64,000 nucleotides of DNA from Pyxicephalus adspersus (Eukaryota > Chordata > Amphibia > Anura > Pyxicephalidae). Location: positions 45,635,603 to 45,699,602 of the forward strand of contig NC_092868.1 of the NCBI RefSeq assembly GCF_032062135.1. Reading direction: 5' to 3'. A program made the position numbers and the translations under genes. The notes under the pieces are model-generated. The model had not been told where the DNA came from, did not search any database, and saw only the letters and a list, made by a program, of their open reading frames with translations. Positions 1-16,883 of this stretch are shown here, in pieces. Position 1 is the first letter of the stretch. Every line of letters begins with the position of its first letter.

Positions 1-22
1 ACTGATAATATTTCTGTTCTAG

Positions 23-2656
23 GTTTTAATGCTGGATCTTTTCTTAGAGTTTCCTATACTCTTGTGCCCAGAGAAATCTTCAGGTGAACTTACTGCTGAG
101 ATCCTGATAAGTATTTTACAACAAATGCCAACTTCAATCAAAAGTATTAATTTAAGGTGCCACCTCTTGCTAGCAATCGAGACTGTGCTGATCACCACTG
201 ATAACTTCAACTGGAATTGCAAAGTAGCTCAGGACTTTGCCTCTTTACTAATGCACCTTATATCAGACATCAATGACAGAAAGCAGGGGTCATCCAACAG
301 GCCTTTACGTGTCACAGCTTGTGAGTGCCTAAGAGAACTGGAGTGCTGCTACCCAGGGCTCATGTCACAGAGGCTGGAACATCTATACACAATGCAGCAA
401 CAAGAAGTGACTACTGCTCACCAGTCATACACATTGCTGTACAGTGTGGCTCTCAAGAATGCAGTACAGATCTTGGCTCAGAAAGAGGGTCCAGCTAATG
501 GAACTCTAAAGAAAATGCTGACAAGCAATGACAGTTTTGTTTGGAGTGCCACAAAAGACATGAAGGAACTTCAGCTATCATCAGGTGAACAGCTTTTCAT
601 GCTACCATCAAACAATGAGACAAAAGAATTAAAATCTATCCTTGCTCTACTATTAGAGGACTCCTTTCTCTTTACTTCTGTGTGCCAAAACTCATTGTTT
701 TGGCAGATCACACAAATTGTGGCCATGGTTCGTACTATATCACCTGTGATTTTTAAGTCACAGCTTGTGCGGCTGTTTGGAACAAAAGATATATCATGTT
801 TTCACAGCATTCTTCAGATGAAAGCGGTCTTCACTGATAGCTTGTTTACAGCTGAAGATGAGCACTTTCTTCTCCAGCGGTTGGTGGGGATGACAAAGCA
901 CCCACTTCTTAGCACCCCGGTAAAGCTGTTTTATTTGGATTGCGTGTTGCACTTTCCTGAGAACAGACCTCTGAATTCGAACCCTGGGGAAAACCTACCA
1001 GTCCTACTGACTGTCCAAATGACATCATCTCTATTCCCCAACATATTCAACGACTCCATCACCATGCTGTGTAGGCAAAACTTGCTGAGCATGGTGTATC
1101 TGGAAAATGAAGGCTATCGTTCTGAGAAGGGTATAGGATACTTGTTTGAACATCTCTTGGCTCTGTATAGCATGGTTGACAAAAACGCAAACAGGGAGAT
1201 TACAGCAACCTTTTTCCGTTCCGTTTATCTCTTTGTTCGATACTTTAATTTTTGTGAAAAGCACATGGAGAACTTGACTAAAACTCTGTTAGAGCTTTAC
1301 AAGAGCCAAAGTTCTCTGGCACTTTATTTTATTAACTTGATTAATGAGACAAAAATTTTACTTGAATTTCAGCCTTGGTCAGTGTCCTTGTCTAAAGGTT
1401 TACAAAGCTACATTGTTAACCTTCCTGTAGAAAGTTCAACCGTGAAGTTTCTCCCGTGGCATCTGAAAATTCTTTCTAGAGTAGCCCAGGAGACTAATAT
1501 TCCACAGACTAGTACAGTCCTTTTCTTAAGACGTTTGGTGTTTCAGTCTGATCTTTGCCAAAAAGGGGACTGGGGTTTGGGCAATGCTTTGTTATCTGTT
1601 TGCAAACACATTCTCCAACATGAGCATTTGAACGTGGTCTTCATGCACTTGGCAGATCTGTTACAGCATCTGATGCACCGTTTTGAGGACATTGACATTC
1701 GGGACCGTTCACGTCTGTATTACATTCTCCTGACCAATGTTTCTAGTGACAAGCTATGCAAAATTCTGAACATGTACCCAATGGGTGGGCCAACAAAAAC
1801 TAGGTCCCTGTCTTCAATAATGACTGAAAGTGAGAATTTCTCCACCATGGTCACAATTCAAAATACAGAGAAAACAATTCTCTGTTTGTGTCCCATTCAT
1901 GATGAAGAAAGTGCTTTGTTATCTTCTGCTGAGGTATCTATGGAGGAAAGTATGGCAGATGAATACAGGCTTCAAGAATACTATCAATACCTTGAGGATC
2001 ACCGTGCTTCGTTGCTTGGTTTAAAGTACCATTTAACTTTCAAAGGAGATGTGGAGGAAAAGTATCATAAACTCTCCTGTATTGTTCTTCAGTTTGACCT
2101 CACCCATTCTAAATATGAAGAAATTGACAACATCAATATAATGCGTCTCTATGCTGACAGAAAACCTCCTTTGGTCACTCTTTATTTGGTTCCTAAAGAA
2201 CCACATCCATCTGTTTTGGGTGTGAATGCCACATTTAATACAGAGAATGGATGCACTTATAATTCAAAACTGGATCCACTGCATATTACATTCCCAGAAC
2301 ACTTTGCTCCTCTTCCTGTGCCACCTTCTTGCCCGTTGGATGTCCGGTACCACCTATTTGGCAGTCTCTGGCACGCTCTGCAGCCAGATGATCAAAATCA
2401 GTGTGAAGAAAGCATATTCTGTCACAAAATGTCAAAAGAGACTCTACAGGAATTTGTGCAGTCACATTTCTCAAAGTTTCTTGTGTCTTCTCAAGATCAT
2501 GAATACAAAATTGCTATACTGCTACCACCCAAATTCCACATCTTAATGAATGCTCGCTACCGTGAGGACGCGGCTTGTTTTGACATTAGAACCGATAACT
2601 GGACAATACTGCCATACTTGAATTCCTATCTGCGTGATTTGTCACATAACACTTGA
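23..2656 (+). CDS. AP5B1: AP-5 complex subunit beta-1, large 3' coding exon (5' end outside window)
   Basis: One uninterrupted frame follows a splice acceptor (polypyrimidine tract then AG at 21-22) and runs to TGA at 2654-2656, giving 877 residues from the first base of the exon. The first ATG (29) is probably internal: the human protein has roughly 55 residues before the matching 'EFP..LCP' segment, so the true start should be in an upstream exon. Recognisable family segments are TACECLRELE (about residue 94), FLxFPE-type helices, RLYYILL (about residue 566) and a C-terminal RTDNWTILPYLNSYLRDL. The protein is an all-alpha large adaptin followed by a C-terminal appendage-like region. In human it forms AP-5 with AP5Z1, AP5M1 and AP5S1, partners SPG11/SPG15, and works in late endosome-to-Golgi retrieval. 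No frameshift or internal stop was seen. No clear AATAAA closely follows the stop. The family call is from memory of the human protein and is strong. Confidence 0.93.
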   Translation, partial: VLMLDLFLEFPILLCPEKSSGELTAEILISILQQMPTSIKSINLRCHLLLAIETVLITTDNFNWNCKVAQDFASLLMHLISDINDRKQGSSNRPLRVTACECLRELECCYPGLMSQRLEHLYTMQQQEVTTAHQSYTLLYSVALKNAVQILAQKEGPANGTLKKMLTSNDSFVWSATKDMKELQLSSGEQLFMLPSNNETKELKSILALLLEDSFLFTSVCQNSLFWQITQIVAMVRTISPVIFKSQLVRLFGTKDISCFHSILQMKAVFTDSLFTAEDEHFLLQRLVGMTKHPLLSTPVKLFYLDCVLHFPENRPLNSNPGENLPVLLTVQMTSSLFPNIFNDSITMLCRQNLLSMVYLENEGYRSEKGIGYLFEHLLALYSMVDKNANREITATFFRSVYLFVRYFNFCEKHMENLTKTLLELYKSQSSLALYFINLINETKILLEFQPWSVSLSKGLQSYIVNLPVESSTVKFLPWHLKILSRVAQETNIPQTSTVLFLRRLVFQSDLCQKGDWGLGNALLSVCKHILQHEHLNVVFMHLADLLQHLMHRFEDIDIRDRSRLYYILLTNVSSDKLCKILNMYPMGGPTKTRSLSSIMTESENFSTMVTIQNTEKTILCLCPIHDEESALLSSAEVSMEESMADEYRLQEYYQYLEDHRASLLGLKYHLTFKGDVEEKYHKLSCIVLQFDLTHSKYEEIDNINIMRLYADRKPPLVTLYLVPKEPHPSVLGVNATFNTENGCTYNSKLDPLHITFPEHFAPLPVPPSCPLDVRYHLFGSLWHALQPDDQNQCEESIFCHKMSKETLQEFVQSHFSKFLVSSQDHEYKIAILLPPKFHILMNARYREDAACFDIRTDNWTILPYLNSYLRDLSHNT

Positions 2657-3347
2657 ATGAACAATTTTTGAAATATTCAAAGTCACAAAAGTGATTAGTG
2701 AGTGCTGAATCAGTTTTCAGGCTAACGGTTTACAACATCCTAGAGAGTGTATCATGCAAGGGGCTTTACCCCATAGGGCTGCAGTTTGTGATTGGATAAT
2801 GATCATTATTCCTTTGGTTTAGCCCTAATTAATATCTATATCTGTACCCAGTAAAGCATTTGTATGAGATAAAGGGAATCCTCCAGAATAGAAATGGGGC
2901 TAGATGGAATGCTGAAAGTTTTTAGAAGGTGCAAACTCCAAGGTGGCCTAGAAGTCAGAGACTCAGAACAAGCATGCAGCGGGTTAGGTGTCAGAACACT
3001 TACCTAAAAATGTTTTACATCACAGTCCCGGAGCATCAAAGAGTTGACAGTGGCTGCTTCTATATCTATATTATTTAAATTATTTCTGAAGCCAGGCTAT
3101 TCTTTTACGTTTGGTTGGGGTAAAGACACGATTAAAAAAGTTTTTCTGTTGACCAAGAAAGTTGCCCAAGCAAATGCCCTCTTGGACAGTTGTCACTGGA
3201 ACATAATCTTCATTGGAAAATGGTGTCTCCTTTCTGGTCCGAAGACAACTAACATTTCTAGATTTTAAAGTACTCGCTCATGTAGCTTTCAGTCTTGGAT
3301 TGTGAAAGATCCTTTCCAAGGACAAAAGTCTTATGTGTGTACCCAGC

Positions 3348-3453
3348 CTTTACAGATCATTGGGGCCAGTAAAACTGACCTGAGAGTCACACATTGCCCA
3401 TTGCACAAGGAACCCCTAGCAGCCTCTGGAGGAACCCTGGTTGAGAAACACTG
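3348..3453 (-). mobile_element. hAT-like MITE fragment
   Basis: The right edge ends in GAGAAACACTG, the reverse complement of the CAGTGTTTCTC terminus seen at 7532. The body (CTGACCTGAGAG, GGAACCCCTAGCAGCCTCTGG) matches the copy at 5931-6158. Truncated at the left. Confidence 0.6.
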
Positions 3454-4422
3454 CTCTATGTGATTGTATTTCTTAGTAATTTTAGTTCTTGTCACACAAA
3501 TTACATTCTTTTTTTTGATCTACCTACAATTATATTATACAAAGGCTTGCTTGATTGAACATAGTGATTGAGTAGCTTGGGTAGGTCCTCATATGACATA
3601 GAGCAATGAGCTTTACAGCCATCCTGGACTACCATTGCATTTACTCACAATTTAGATCAATTGCAACTTGCACTTTTAGTTTCCATCGTATTTTTTTAGA
3701 ATGGACAGTTACTACAAGTACCACTGACTGTTCGCAGTTTATTCCCCTGCCATGCAACAAAGCAAACCACGGCTGAGCCACAAGAAGCAGCACAATGCAC
3801 ATTGCAGCACATGCAATCCAAAAAAGGGATGTTTGTCTGTTATGTATGTTTATATAATGATGAGTTACTTATCATCTCAAAAGATATAATTTTCTGTTTT
3901 AATTTTGTATTGAAATTCTTTGGGGGAAAAATAATATATTTTGTGTAAAATGTCAAAAGTTTTAAACAAGAAATTAGATATTTTACCAAGCAAAATTTAA
4001 TTGCTTTTCAAATTTTTTTACAAATTTATTGTTATGTATATGTGGCCACAAAACAAATCCGGAATTTAAAGCACTGGTTAGTGATCAGTTTTGTGCAGCT
4101 TGATAGCTGGTAATATAAAGCTAGTAGAAGAAAACTTTGATTATGTTAAATTCTTCTGAAGCTGCTACTATGCATGCAGAACTGAAACAAAGAAAGCTTA
4201 TGTTACCACCACCTCATGCTGCTTCATTAATGCACCCTTATTAACTGGCCACCTATCTTATAACCATTTTTAGTACACCTACACCTCTGCCTATTTCTCT
4301 TTTACCTCTTTACTAAACACGGCATTCACCAATGTCCTTCTGCACTGAAGGTTAATACACGTGTTGATATTATTACTGAGTGTTGCTTCAGCCATGCATT
4401 TATCAACACATCTAGAGATTAT

Positions 4423-4600
4423 GGGTCTGATTTATTAAAGCTCTCCAAGACTAGAGAGGATACATTTTGGTGAATCTGGGTGATCCAGCAAAACTAGAAT
4501 GCTATTTGTTAGCAAATCCTGGACCAGATCCATTCCAGGTTTGCTTCACTGATGAAAGTGTATTTTCTCCAGCCTTGGAGAGCTTTAATAAATCAGGCCC
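4423..4600. mobile_element. Short palindromic MITE with GGGYCTGATTTATTAAAG termini
   Basis: The left end GGGTCTGATTTATTAAAGC and the reverse complement of the right end GGGCCTGATTTATTAAAGC match nearly perfectly, and both continue into CTCTCCAAG. The core holds TCCTGGACCAGATCCATTCC. The element is 178 bp with no coding capacity. A diverged second copy lies at 11481-11685. Confidence 0.75.
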
Positions 4601-4840
4601 AATGTCTCTGCCTCTATTAGCCAACAACTTTCCTCTAACAGCCTTCTAACCCCCTTTACTTCACCATCTCTACCCCTATTGCTTGTCTACCATTTCTTCA
4701 CTGAACACCACTTTACCCATTCAATATGGCCTTGTAAGCATTGTCACAAAATATAATAGGAAACACTAAATTTTAGGGCTACCACTAGAAAAGGTGGTCT
4801 GGGTAAATCTTTAAATGGGGACGTGTTCTGGTAACAAAAC

Positions 4841-5006
4841 AGTATTCTCCCCAGAATTTGTTTTAAGCTGGGTGGGAAGAAGCTGTAGATGGGTAGTGGT
4901 CCTGTATTGTGACTCAACTATTCAGTAACCATCCAAAAACAGCCGGGTGGTTAATAAAAAGTGCTGAGTGGTGCGCCCAGCTAAAAGGGTCCGGGGAGAA
5001 CAGTGC
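4841..5006 (+). repeat. Dispersed repeat containing GGGTGGGAAGAAGCTGTAG, copy 1
   Basis: Shares AGTATTCTCC, GGTGGGAAGAAGCTGTAG, AAAAACAGCC.GGTGGTTA and GTGGTGCGCCCAG in the same order with 11261-11427, and part of it with 12559-12678. Non-coding and of unknown class. Confidence 0.7.
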
Positions 5007-5930
5007 AACTGTTTGTGTAATTGTTGTCACGCTGAATTTTTTCCACATTTGGCTGTTTCTAGGACAGGACACATACAGTGAAAAGCTAATCCCTAGCTTC
5101 TCTATCCACACAAATGTTCACTATATATGTATAGAGATCAGTGTTATTACAGATGGCAAAGCCCAAAATTCATTGATTTGAATGTTGCTTTCTAGCAACT
5201 CAGAGGTTGCAATGCTGTTTCTTCGGAGAATGCCTTCCAGAAATCTGACTTCCTGATTGTGTGACCAGTATACAGAATCTTTTTTTTTCCCAGAAGTCTA
5301 ACCACAACTTGAGGTAAATTTCAGGTATCCCGGACCTGCACTTAGGGCTGCTTGCACCAAGCCTTTTATTTTTATGGAGATGTGTCAAAGGGACTCCACA
5401 TCTGAAGAGAAGCAAAGGATCCAGTGTTGAGATTTACATAGCTCTACCACACCGTGCAGTTCTGTTTGGCTGGTTTGAAGACCTGATGTTTTTTCTTGTT
5501 CATTTTTAAATTGTTCCTGGATTGCACAGTGAAAGAATCTGTGGACCGATTAGCTTATTTCTCTATCACTCTGCTCTATTCACATTTATGCATTGTTGTT
5601 GGCACAAGAACACTGCAGGCTTAAAGTGCTGCTTCTGCCTCTGTGCCTAAACTTTGCTATTCCTTCTAACCAGCCGATCTGTCCTAGTGTGGCCTGGTCT
5701 CATACATAGAAAATACAGGAGGGTATCCTGCATGTGGCGTGCCTATAGCCAGTACAGGCATGAATAGCAAATTGATGATGGGGAAAGACTGGCAGCAGAG
5801 ACCATAGGACAATACTGGAGACTTTTCCTTTGCCTGTCTGATTTGGGAACAAATTCCACAGTTCAGGTCTTCTTTATTACACAACTGAATTAATTTGTGA
5901 ATTTTTTTTTTCCTTGAGTTCTGGTCTAGT

Positions 5931-6158
5931 CTCAGGGAACCCCCCTGCTATAATCACTATATCCACAGCTCACAGTATATTAGCATGGTGGTCAGTAGGA
6001 AAAATGCCTCCTGCATTGCTGGCCATTAGGAAGAATGTGACCTTACAGATAGCCAAAAAGATCATTGGTGTCACCTAAACTGACCTGAGAGGAACAAATT
6101 GCTCATTGCTGAAGGAACCCCTGGCAATCTCTGGAGGAACCTTGGTTAGGAAACATTG
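5931..6158 (-). mobile_element. hAT-like MITE, minus orientation
   Basis: An inverted copy of the repeat at 7532-7826. Shared landmarks include CAGCTCACAGTATATT (reverse complement of AATATACTGTGAGCTG), GGCCATTAGGAAGAATGTGACC and a right edge GGAAACATTG matching the CAGTGTTTC terminus. Confidence 0.65.
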
Positions 6159-6423
6159 CATGACACAATGAATCAGGTTTCCTTTAAACTTGCAGTTGTT
6201 GGTAGAGGAAGACCTCAGTGCCGCAGACTACAGCACTCATGATGTTACGTAAGTTCTCCGCAGCAATTTCCTGTAAGCCGAGGCTGACAAGTAATGCACC
6301 CCAGGGACAGTTTCCATTAAGCCCTTGACTCACATAATTTGGTTGAATTAGCATAGTTATCTTTTAAATTGGAAGAGTAGTAAAAGTAAAGTTTCTCTGC
6401 AGACAAGGTGAGTATTGCAGCGT

Positions 6424-6424
<1 letters not shown>

Positions 6425-6452
<28 letters not shown>
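6425..6452. repeat. Poly(T) run, 28 bases
   Basis: An uninterrupted T run followed by a short duplicated AACTGCTAGGAT segment. Confidence 0.9.
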
Positions 6453-6457
<5 letters not shown>

Positions 6458-6669
6458 GCTAGGATTTATTTTAACTGCTAGGATAATATTGATTTTTTGG
6501 GTTGTAATCCTTCTTCCAAATTCGCAAGCCCTCTTCCCCTCTACTAATCAGCTGTGTGAGTGTGATAGAGTTATAGCTGCTCTGTATCACAAATATCAAA
6601 CTTTTTCAAGTCCTTATAAACAGCTGTTTAGGGGTCAGGCTTTAGTGAAACAACTATTACTCCTTTATA

Positions 6670-6935
6670 TTAAAGGGTCCACTTTAAACATTTGCAACCA
6701 GGCTTTATAGGCAATAACCATTCTTAACTGCCTGATCACTGGCTTGATCAGTCATAATCACTGAGCTGCGCATTGATTGCCAGGAGTGAATGCACTCCTG
6801 TGGGGGAGTTATGTCATCCCAACCTGGCCAATCAAGACGGCGAAAGATAGGAACGATGAAAAGAAAAAAGAAAATGGCGGCACCTGTGACAAAACGGGGA
6901 CAGGCGAGTATAAAAGGAGTTTAGTTCTGCTTTAA
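6670..6935. mobile_element. TTAA-flanked MITE, copy 1
   Basis: TTAA lies at both edges (6670-6673 and 6932-6935). The right edge, reverse complemented, reads TTAAAGCAGAACTAAACTCC. This matches the termini of the elements at 13226 and 13806 (AAAGCGGAACTAAACT). The interior shares ATGGCGGCACCTG with 13642 onwards. A TTAA duplication is typical of piggyBac-type insertion, but no transposase is present. Confidence 0.6.
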
Positions 6936-7531
6936 TTGTCCTTCATCCATTGCAGCCATTTAGAGATGACGCAGGGAGTCAAATGAGTGACATATTTTGC
7001 TGCTGATTTCTCTGTTTCTCATTCCCACTGCCAGGATCTTTCATGTAGAACTGTTTTAGGATATTCATGACACAAAACTTTACTCATAGAACAATGGTAT
7101 TAAAATGCTCAGGCAATGCAGCAACAGAGATAAAAAAAAACTGAGGATCAGTTAGATAAGGATCAACATGATTCAACAGGTTTGGGAATATTTAAAACAT
7201 CCTGACAATTTTTTTTTTTTTCTTGCTAGATTTTGAATGAGATGATGGTACGTAAAACTATGACCTCCCTTGGCACAGTTGACATGCAAATACATCTACA
7301 CTTACAGTTTTTTCTTAGTTCCCTGCAAATTCCCACAATTACCTGTTTATCCTGCATTCGGTGATGTCCACCTAATGCAGCTTCCTGTAATGAAAGGGAA
7401 ACAATGCTGCATTACTTCTAAATTTAGAGCAGAGTTGCCACTCTCATGTAGGCTTTGCTTGCAATCCAATAGCATGGAATAATATGTAAAACAGAATGTC
7501 TATCAGCATTGTCATTTAGAGGCCTGCAGAT

Positions 7532-7826
7532 CAGTGTTTCTCAACCAGCGTTCTGTGGTACCATAGGGTTCCTACAGAGGTTGCTGGGGGTTCCTTGAGA
7601 AATAATTGACTCTCAGTTAAGTTTAGGTTACATAAATGATCCTTTTGGCCATCTTTGAGGGTGACATTCTTTTCAATGGCCAGCAATGTAGGAAGCATTC
7701 TTCCTAGTGACCACCATACCAATATACTGTGAGCTGTGGATATAGTAATTATAGGAGGTGTTCCCTGAAGACCTGAAAGGTATTTCAAGGGTTCCTGTAT
7801 GTAAAAAAAGGTCAAAATAGGCTGAT
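7532..7826 (+). mobile_element. hAT-like MITE, best copy
   Basis: Begins CAGTGTTTCTCAACC, a terminus typical of non-autonomous hAT elements. Inverted relatives are at 3348-3453 and 5931-6158, and a more distant one at about 56.4 kb. No open frame of transposon type. Confidence 0.65.
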
Positions 7827-8089
7827 ATAAATTGTTAATCAGCACTTAGCCATACCCATTCCTGCCCACTGCCTCTGTTGCTGGAACTCTCCCATTGTCA
7901 TCTGCAGTGACGTGGATGGGGGAGCATGGAGACACAAATGGAAAAGGCTTTGGTGCAAAAAGGGAAGGTAAAAAAAGTTTTTAAAGGTGTATTTTAAAAG
8001 GCATTACACAGTAATTGGGTTTGGTATTGGTTTGAAATGTCATACCAGAGTCTACAGTTGTATTTTGATATTCAACACCAATTCAGAAG

Positions 8090-8090
<1 letters not shown>

Positions 8091-8117
<27 letters not shown>
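8091..8117. repeat. (TA)n microsatellite
   Basis: Twenty-seven bases of perfect alternating TA. Confidence 0.95.
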
Positions 8118-8122
<5 letters not shown>

Positions 8123-8977
8123 CTCCACATGTGTGCTATACAGCAGATATATTAAATGTGTATTAAAGTACCACTGCAACGTACATTTCAAATACATTAA
8201 CATGCAGTGAAACACAAATTATGTTTGTTCCAGGACAGAGCTGAATTCCTTGCAAACTGCTAAGCACACAGATGAAATACATACAGGAACAGGTAAGTCC
8301 AACCAATCCTTAGATTTACACAGCTCTAGGTCCCTATGCCTATCTTTGACTGTAAAGTAAAAAGCAAGGCAACAGACGGATTAGCTATTCTCCAATCAGT
8401 TTGCCCTTTGCTCTGCACAACTGATCGGCTCCTTATGTTGCTTTTTCTTCTTCTCTATAGGGATTCCAAGATGCTGATTCCATGAACCTATACTGCTTGC
8501 ATTTATTATTGAAGGAGAAATATATTACAGAGCTGCATTAATTTTCATCTTTTATATCTGCCTTCAGCTTTTTAATTCCCAGAATTTTTGGATCGGCACA
8601 ATCAGAGAACTAGGATTTCACACAAATAGGTAAGCAGAGAACTACCATACTTCCTCAGCACCAGATTCCAAATAATGAAGCACAAGGTAAAAAATGAGAG
8701 GTCTAGGCTTCAGGTAAATAATAAAATGTGTGACCATTGATAATACACTGTATTTAAAAACAAATTAAAACCAAGATGCTCTGTACAGAACAATATTTCA
8801 AAAAATATCTTTAAAAGGTTCGAAGGCACAAATGCTTTTTCAGAAATAAGTCCACAATAGTCACATATAGCTAATTATTGGTAAATAAGAGAATGCAGTT
8901 CATTTGCTGTTGTGTAACTGTAGTCACAAAGTAACAGTGACTGTCCATGCAAGCACCTGAACAGTTTTATCAGAAGG

Positions 8978-14676
<5,699 letters not shown>

Positions 14677-14860
14677 GATCCCAATCACACACAGCTCACA
14701 CCTGATCTACACCTTATACAATATGACTCGTGGATACAAGTTACAAAACAGCTGTAATGCTGCTTAGGCGCTGCAACTACAGCGGCCATTTTTGTTTAGG
14801 GCAATCGGCATTTTGCTTTCTTTTTTACTTGTTACTATGTTGCCTTCTAATAAATGTAAA
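14677..14860 (-). promoter_or_regulatory. Probable C1orf50 promoter / 5' UTR region
   Basis: Immediately upstream of the C1orf50 start codon on the minus strand. It has no TATA box near the start. At 14782-14791 it contains a GCGGCCATTTTT stretch (minus strand AAAAATGGCCGC), resembling a YY1-type element common in TATA-less housekeeping promoters. The start site itself cannot be placed from sequence. Confidence 0.35.
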
Positions 14861-15855
14861 ACTTCATTTATGACAAAGAAATACAGAGCTCCTCGTACAA
14901 CGGATTTTATAACAATAAACTAGCTGGTTGGGGGGATAAAATTTTATTATGCCAGTATTAAAAATGGGTGATCCTACAGGGGCGAGACTATGACTAGTCT
15001 GTCACGTGACCAGTGGAATGCAGGGAAGCAACCTACAGTGTAGTGTTCAGAAGTTCAGTGTTACCGCAGAACTACAAATCTCAGCATATCCAGCATGTCT
15101 TGGCAAGAACAGACTCTTTCTAGGCTAATATGGGTGAATATAATTTTAAGGAAGTTGCATAATTTAGGGAACTTGCATTAAGCCAGTGTTTGCAGTCTTT
15201 GCTGTAGTTCATATATATAAATACACATATATTGTATAAAATGTTTATCAAATCTATCATTACAGCAAAATACACTTTAAATTTAGTTCACACAGTAACA
15301 TCCCCACATTTTCTTCAAAAAATGAATACCAGATAGGTGAAGAGCTAAAAATGCTTTTCGCTGCAAATTAACAACAAAACAGCACTACTCAGAATTACCC
15401 ATAGGTGGCGTCTCATAGGTCTTTATATTTCATCAGTGTGGACATTTGTATTTCATTTGTGTTTGTATGCATGGGGAGCTGGGGGCAATTTAATTTTTTG
15501 CATTTTAAATTTACTGTTACTTTCCTCTTTTCTTTTTTTTACATACTGTATTTCTATGACACAGGGGTTAACAAGCCCACAGAGTGAAAAAAAGTAATAG
15601 GCCCATTTACAAAGGCATCTGGGGGTCTTCTAGACCCTTAATGCATCCTCTGCACTCACCCCCAAACAAATTGAGTACAGGCAATACTTGATCAGTTGTT
15701 ATCCTGGCTTTACCAGCCCATATCTGACTGCTCTTTCAGATTTATTTCTCTTGAAAAACTAATGCCCCTCCTCAATTGAAGGGTAAACTTCATTTAATAG
15801 CATGCTGTTTATACAGACGCAGGTGCAACAACTACTCTCGTGCATTATAGTACTA

Positions 15856-16200
15856 CCGTGTTTCCCCGATGATAAGGCAGGGCCATCAAATAAGACAGCC
15901 CCCCCTTTTTAGGTAAAAATGAAAAATAAGCCCCCCCCCCCGCAAATAAGCCACCCACCGATTACTTACCAGAATCGCGTGGTGCGGTGGGTGACTCCGT
16001 GTGTGGTTCCTCCATGCGTCCTCTTCATGAAGAGGAAGTGACAGGACTGAAGTGACTCCGCCCACGCAAACACACGTGACTCCCTGTGTACTGTAGTCTT
16101 CTTCATGGGTAAATAAGGCATCCCCCTGAAAATAAGCCCTAGAGCATATTTTGGCCTTCAAAAAAAAATAAGACAGTGTCTTATCATCGGGGAAACAGGG
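15856..16200. mobile_element. MITE with CCGTGTTTCCCCGATGATAAG-type termini
   Basis: The left terminus and the reverse-complemented right terminus share GTTTCCCCGATGATAAG, differing only near the tip (CCGT versus CCCT). TA dinucleotides flank both edges (15854-15855 and 16201-16202), consistent with Tc1/mariner-type target duplication. The interior is built of repeated AAATAAGCC/AAATAAGGC motifs. Confidence 0.75.
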
Positions 16201-16606
16201 TATTACTATTTTGGCAACAAGGTGGTAGTGTGATGTTTAATGCATATAAAATGTACTGTTTTTCAAGTGGAACTAAATGGTTATGATGTCATTTTCAGTC
16301 TTTGTGTTTCAAGTATTTTTAATCAAGCATTGGGTGGCTACAAATGAAGTGATTCTGAACAGAGCATTAATTGTAGCTGCAGGAATTAAGGATTTGGAGT
16401 TCTTTGTAAAGCATTTTAGGGATTTATGGAGATTTATTAAGCACCAAGAACAACAGGAAACAATTCATGCCCTGTTCAGAATGGTTTTATTTGTAACAAC
16501 TCCAATTTGCTGCAGAGAAAAACCTACAATGGTAACGCCCACATCTGTCATATGCAATGCAAGGAATTATGGGACATTTTCTCATGGAAGTTTTCTTATA
16601 GGTACC

Positions 16607-16883
16607 GGTAGGAAGCTGACATTACAGCTGCAATGCTGCCCTCTAGTGTTTAGCCAGAAATAGTGAAAGTAAAAACATTTTTTTAAACATATAACTCTTA
16701 AATGATTGTTGTTCAGTCGTATTTCCTAATGTGAGCGCTGAGTGACTTTGTCTGCTTTAATGTAGATTTTTCAATGATTGCAATCTGAATATTTAAAACA
16801 TTGGCAGTGGTGAGATTCAAACCTATGGTAGGGAGCTGACATTGCAGGTGCTCTGCTGCCCTCTAGTGTTCAGCTAGAAATAG
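16607..16883 (+). repeat. 57-bp direct repeats separated by about 160 bp
   Basis: 16607-16663 and 16827-16883 share GGTAGG.AGCTGACATT.CAG.TGC..TGCTGCCCTCTAGTGTT.AGC.AGAAATAG in register. Confidence 0.7.

Larger units (their letters stand above)
2657..8977. other. Intergenic, repeat-rich, between the 3' ends of AP5B1 and C1orf50
   Basis: No protein-coding gene could be supported. The stretch contains the AP5B1 3' UTR of unknown extent, two short palindromic MITE families, three copies of a hAT-like repeat, a TTAA-flanked element, a 28-base poly(T) run and an AT microsatellite, each listed separately. Short open frames here have no recognisable protein similarity and coincide largely with repeats. 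The C1orf50 3' UTR must lie just left of 8978; on the minus strand a possible AATAAA is the TTTATT at 8502-8507. Confidence 0.6.

Noticed and set aside
29..31. First ATG as the AP5B1 start codon
   Set aside because: A splice acceptor precedes it at 21-22 and the frame stays open through it. The human protein has additional N-terminal residues, so the start is probably in an earlier exon.
15886..16161. 91-codon minus-strand open frame
   Set aside because: Lies wholly inside the TA-flanked MITE.
16277..16663. 128-codon open frame on the plus strand
   Set aside because: Runs into the 57-bp direct repeat, no recognisable similarity, no promoter or splice context.
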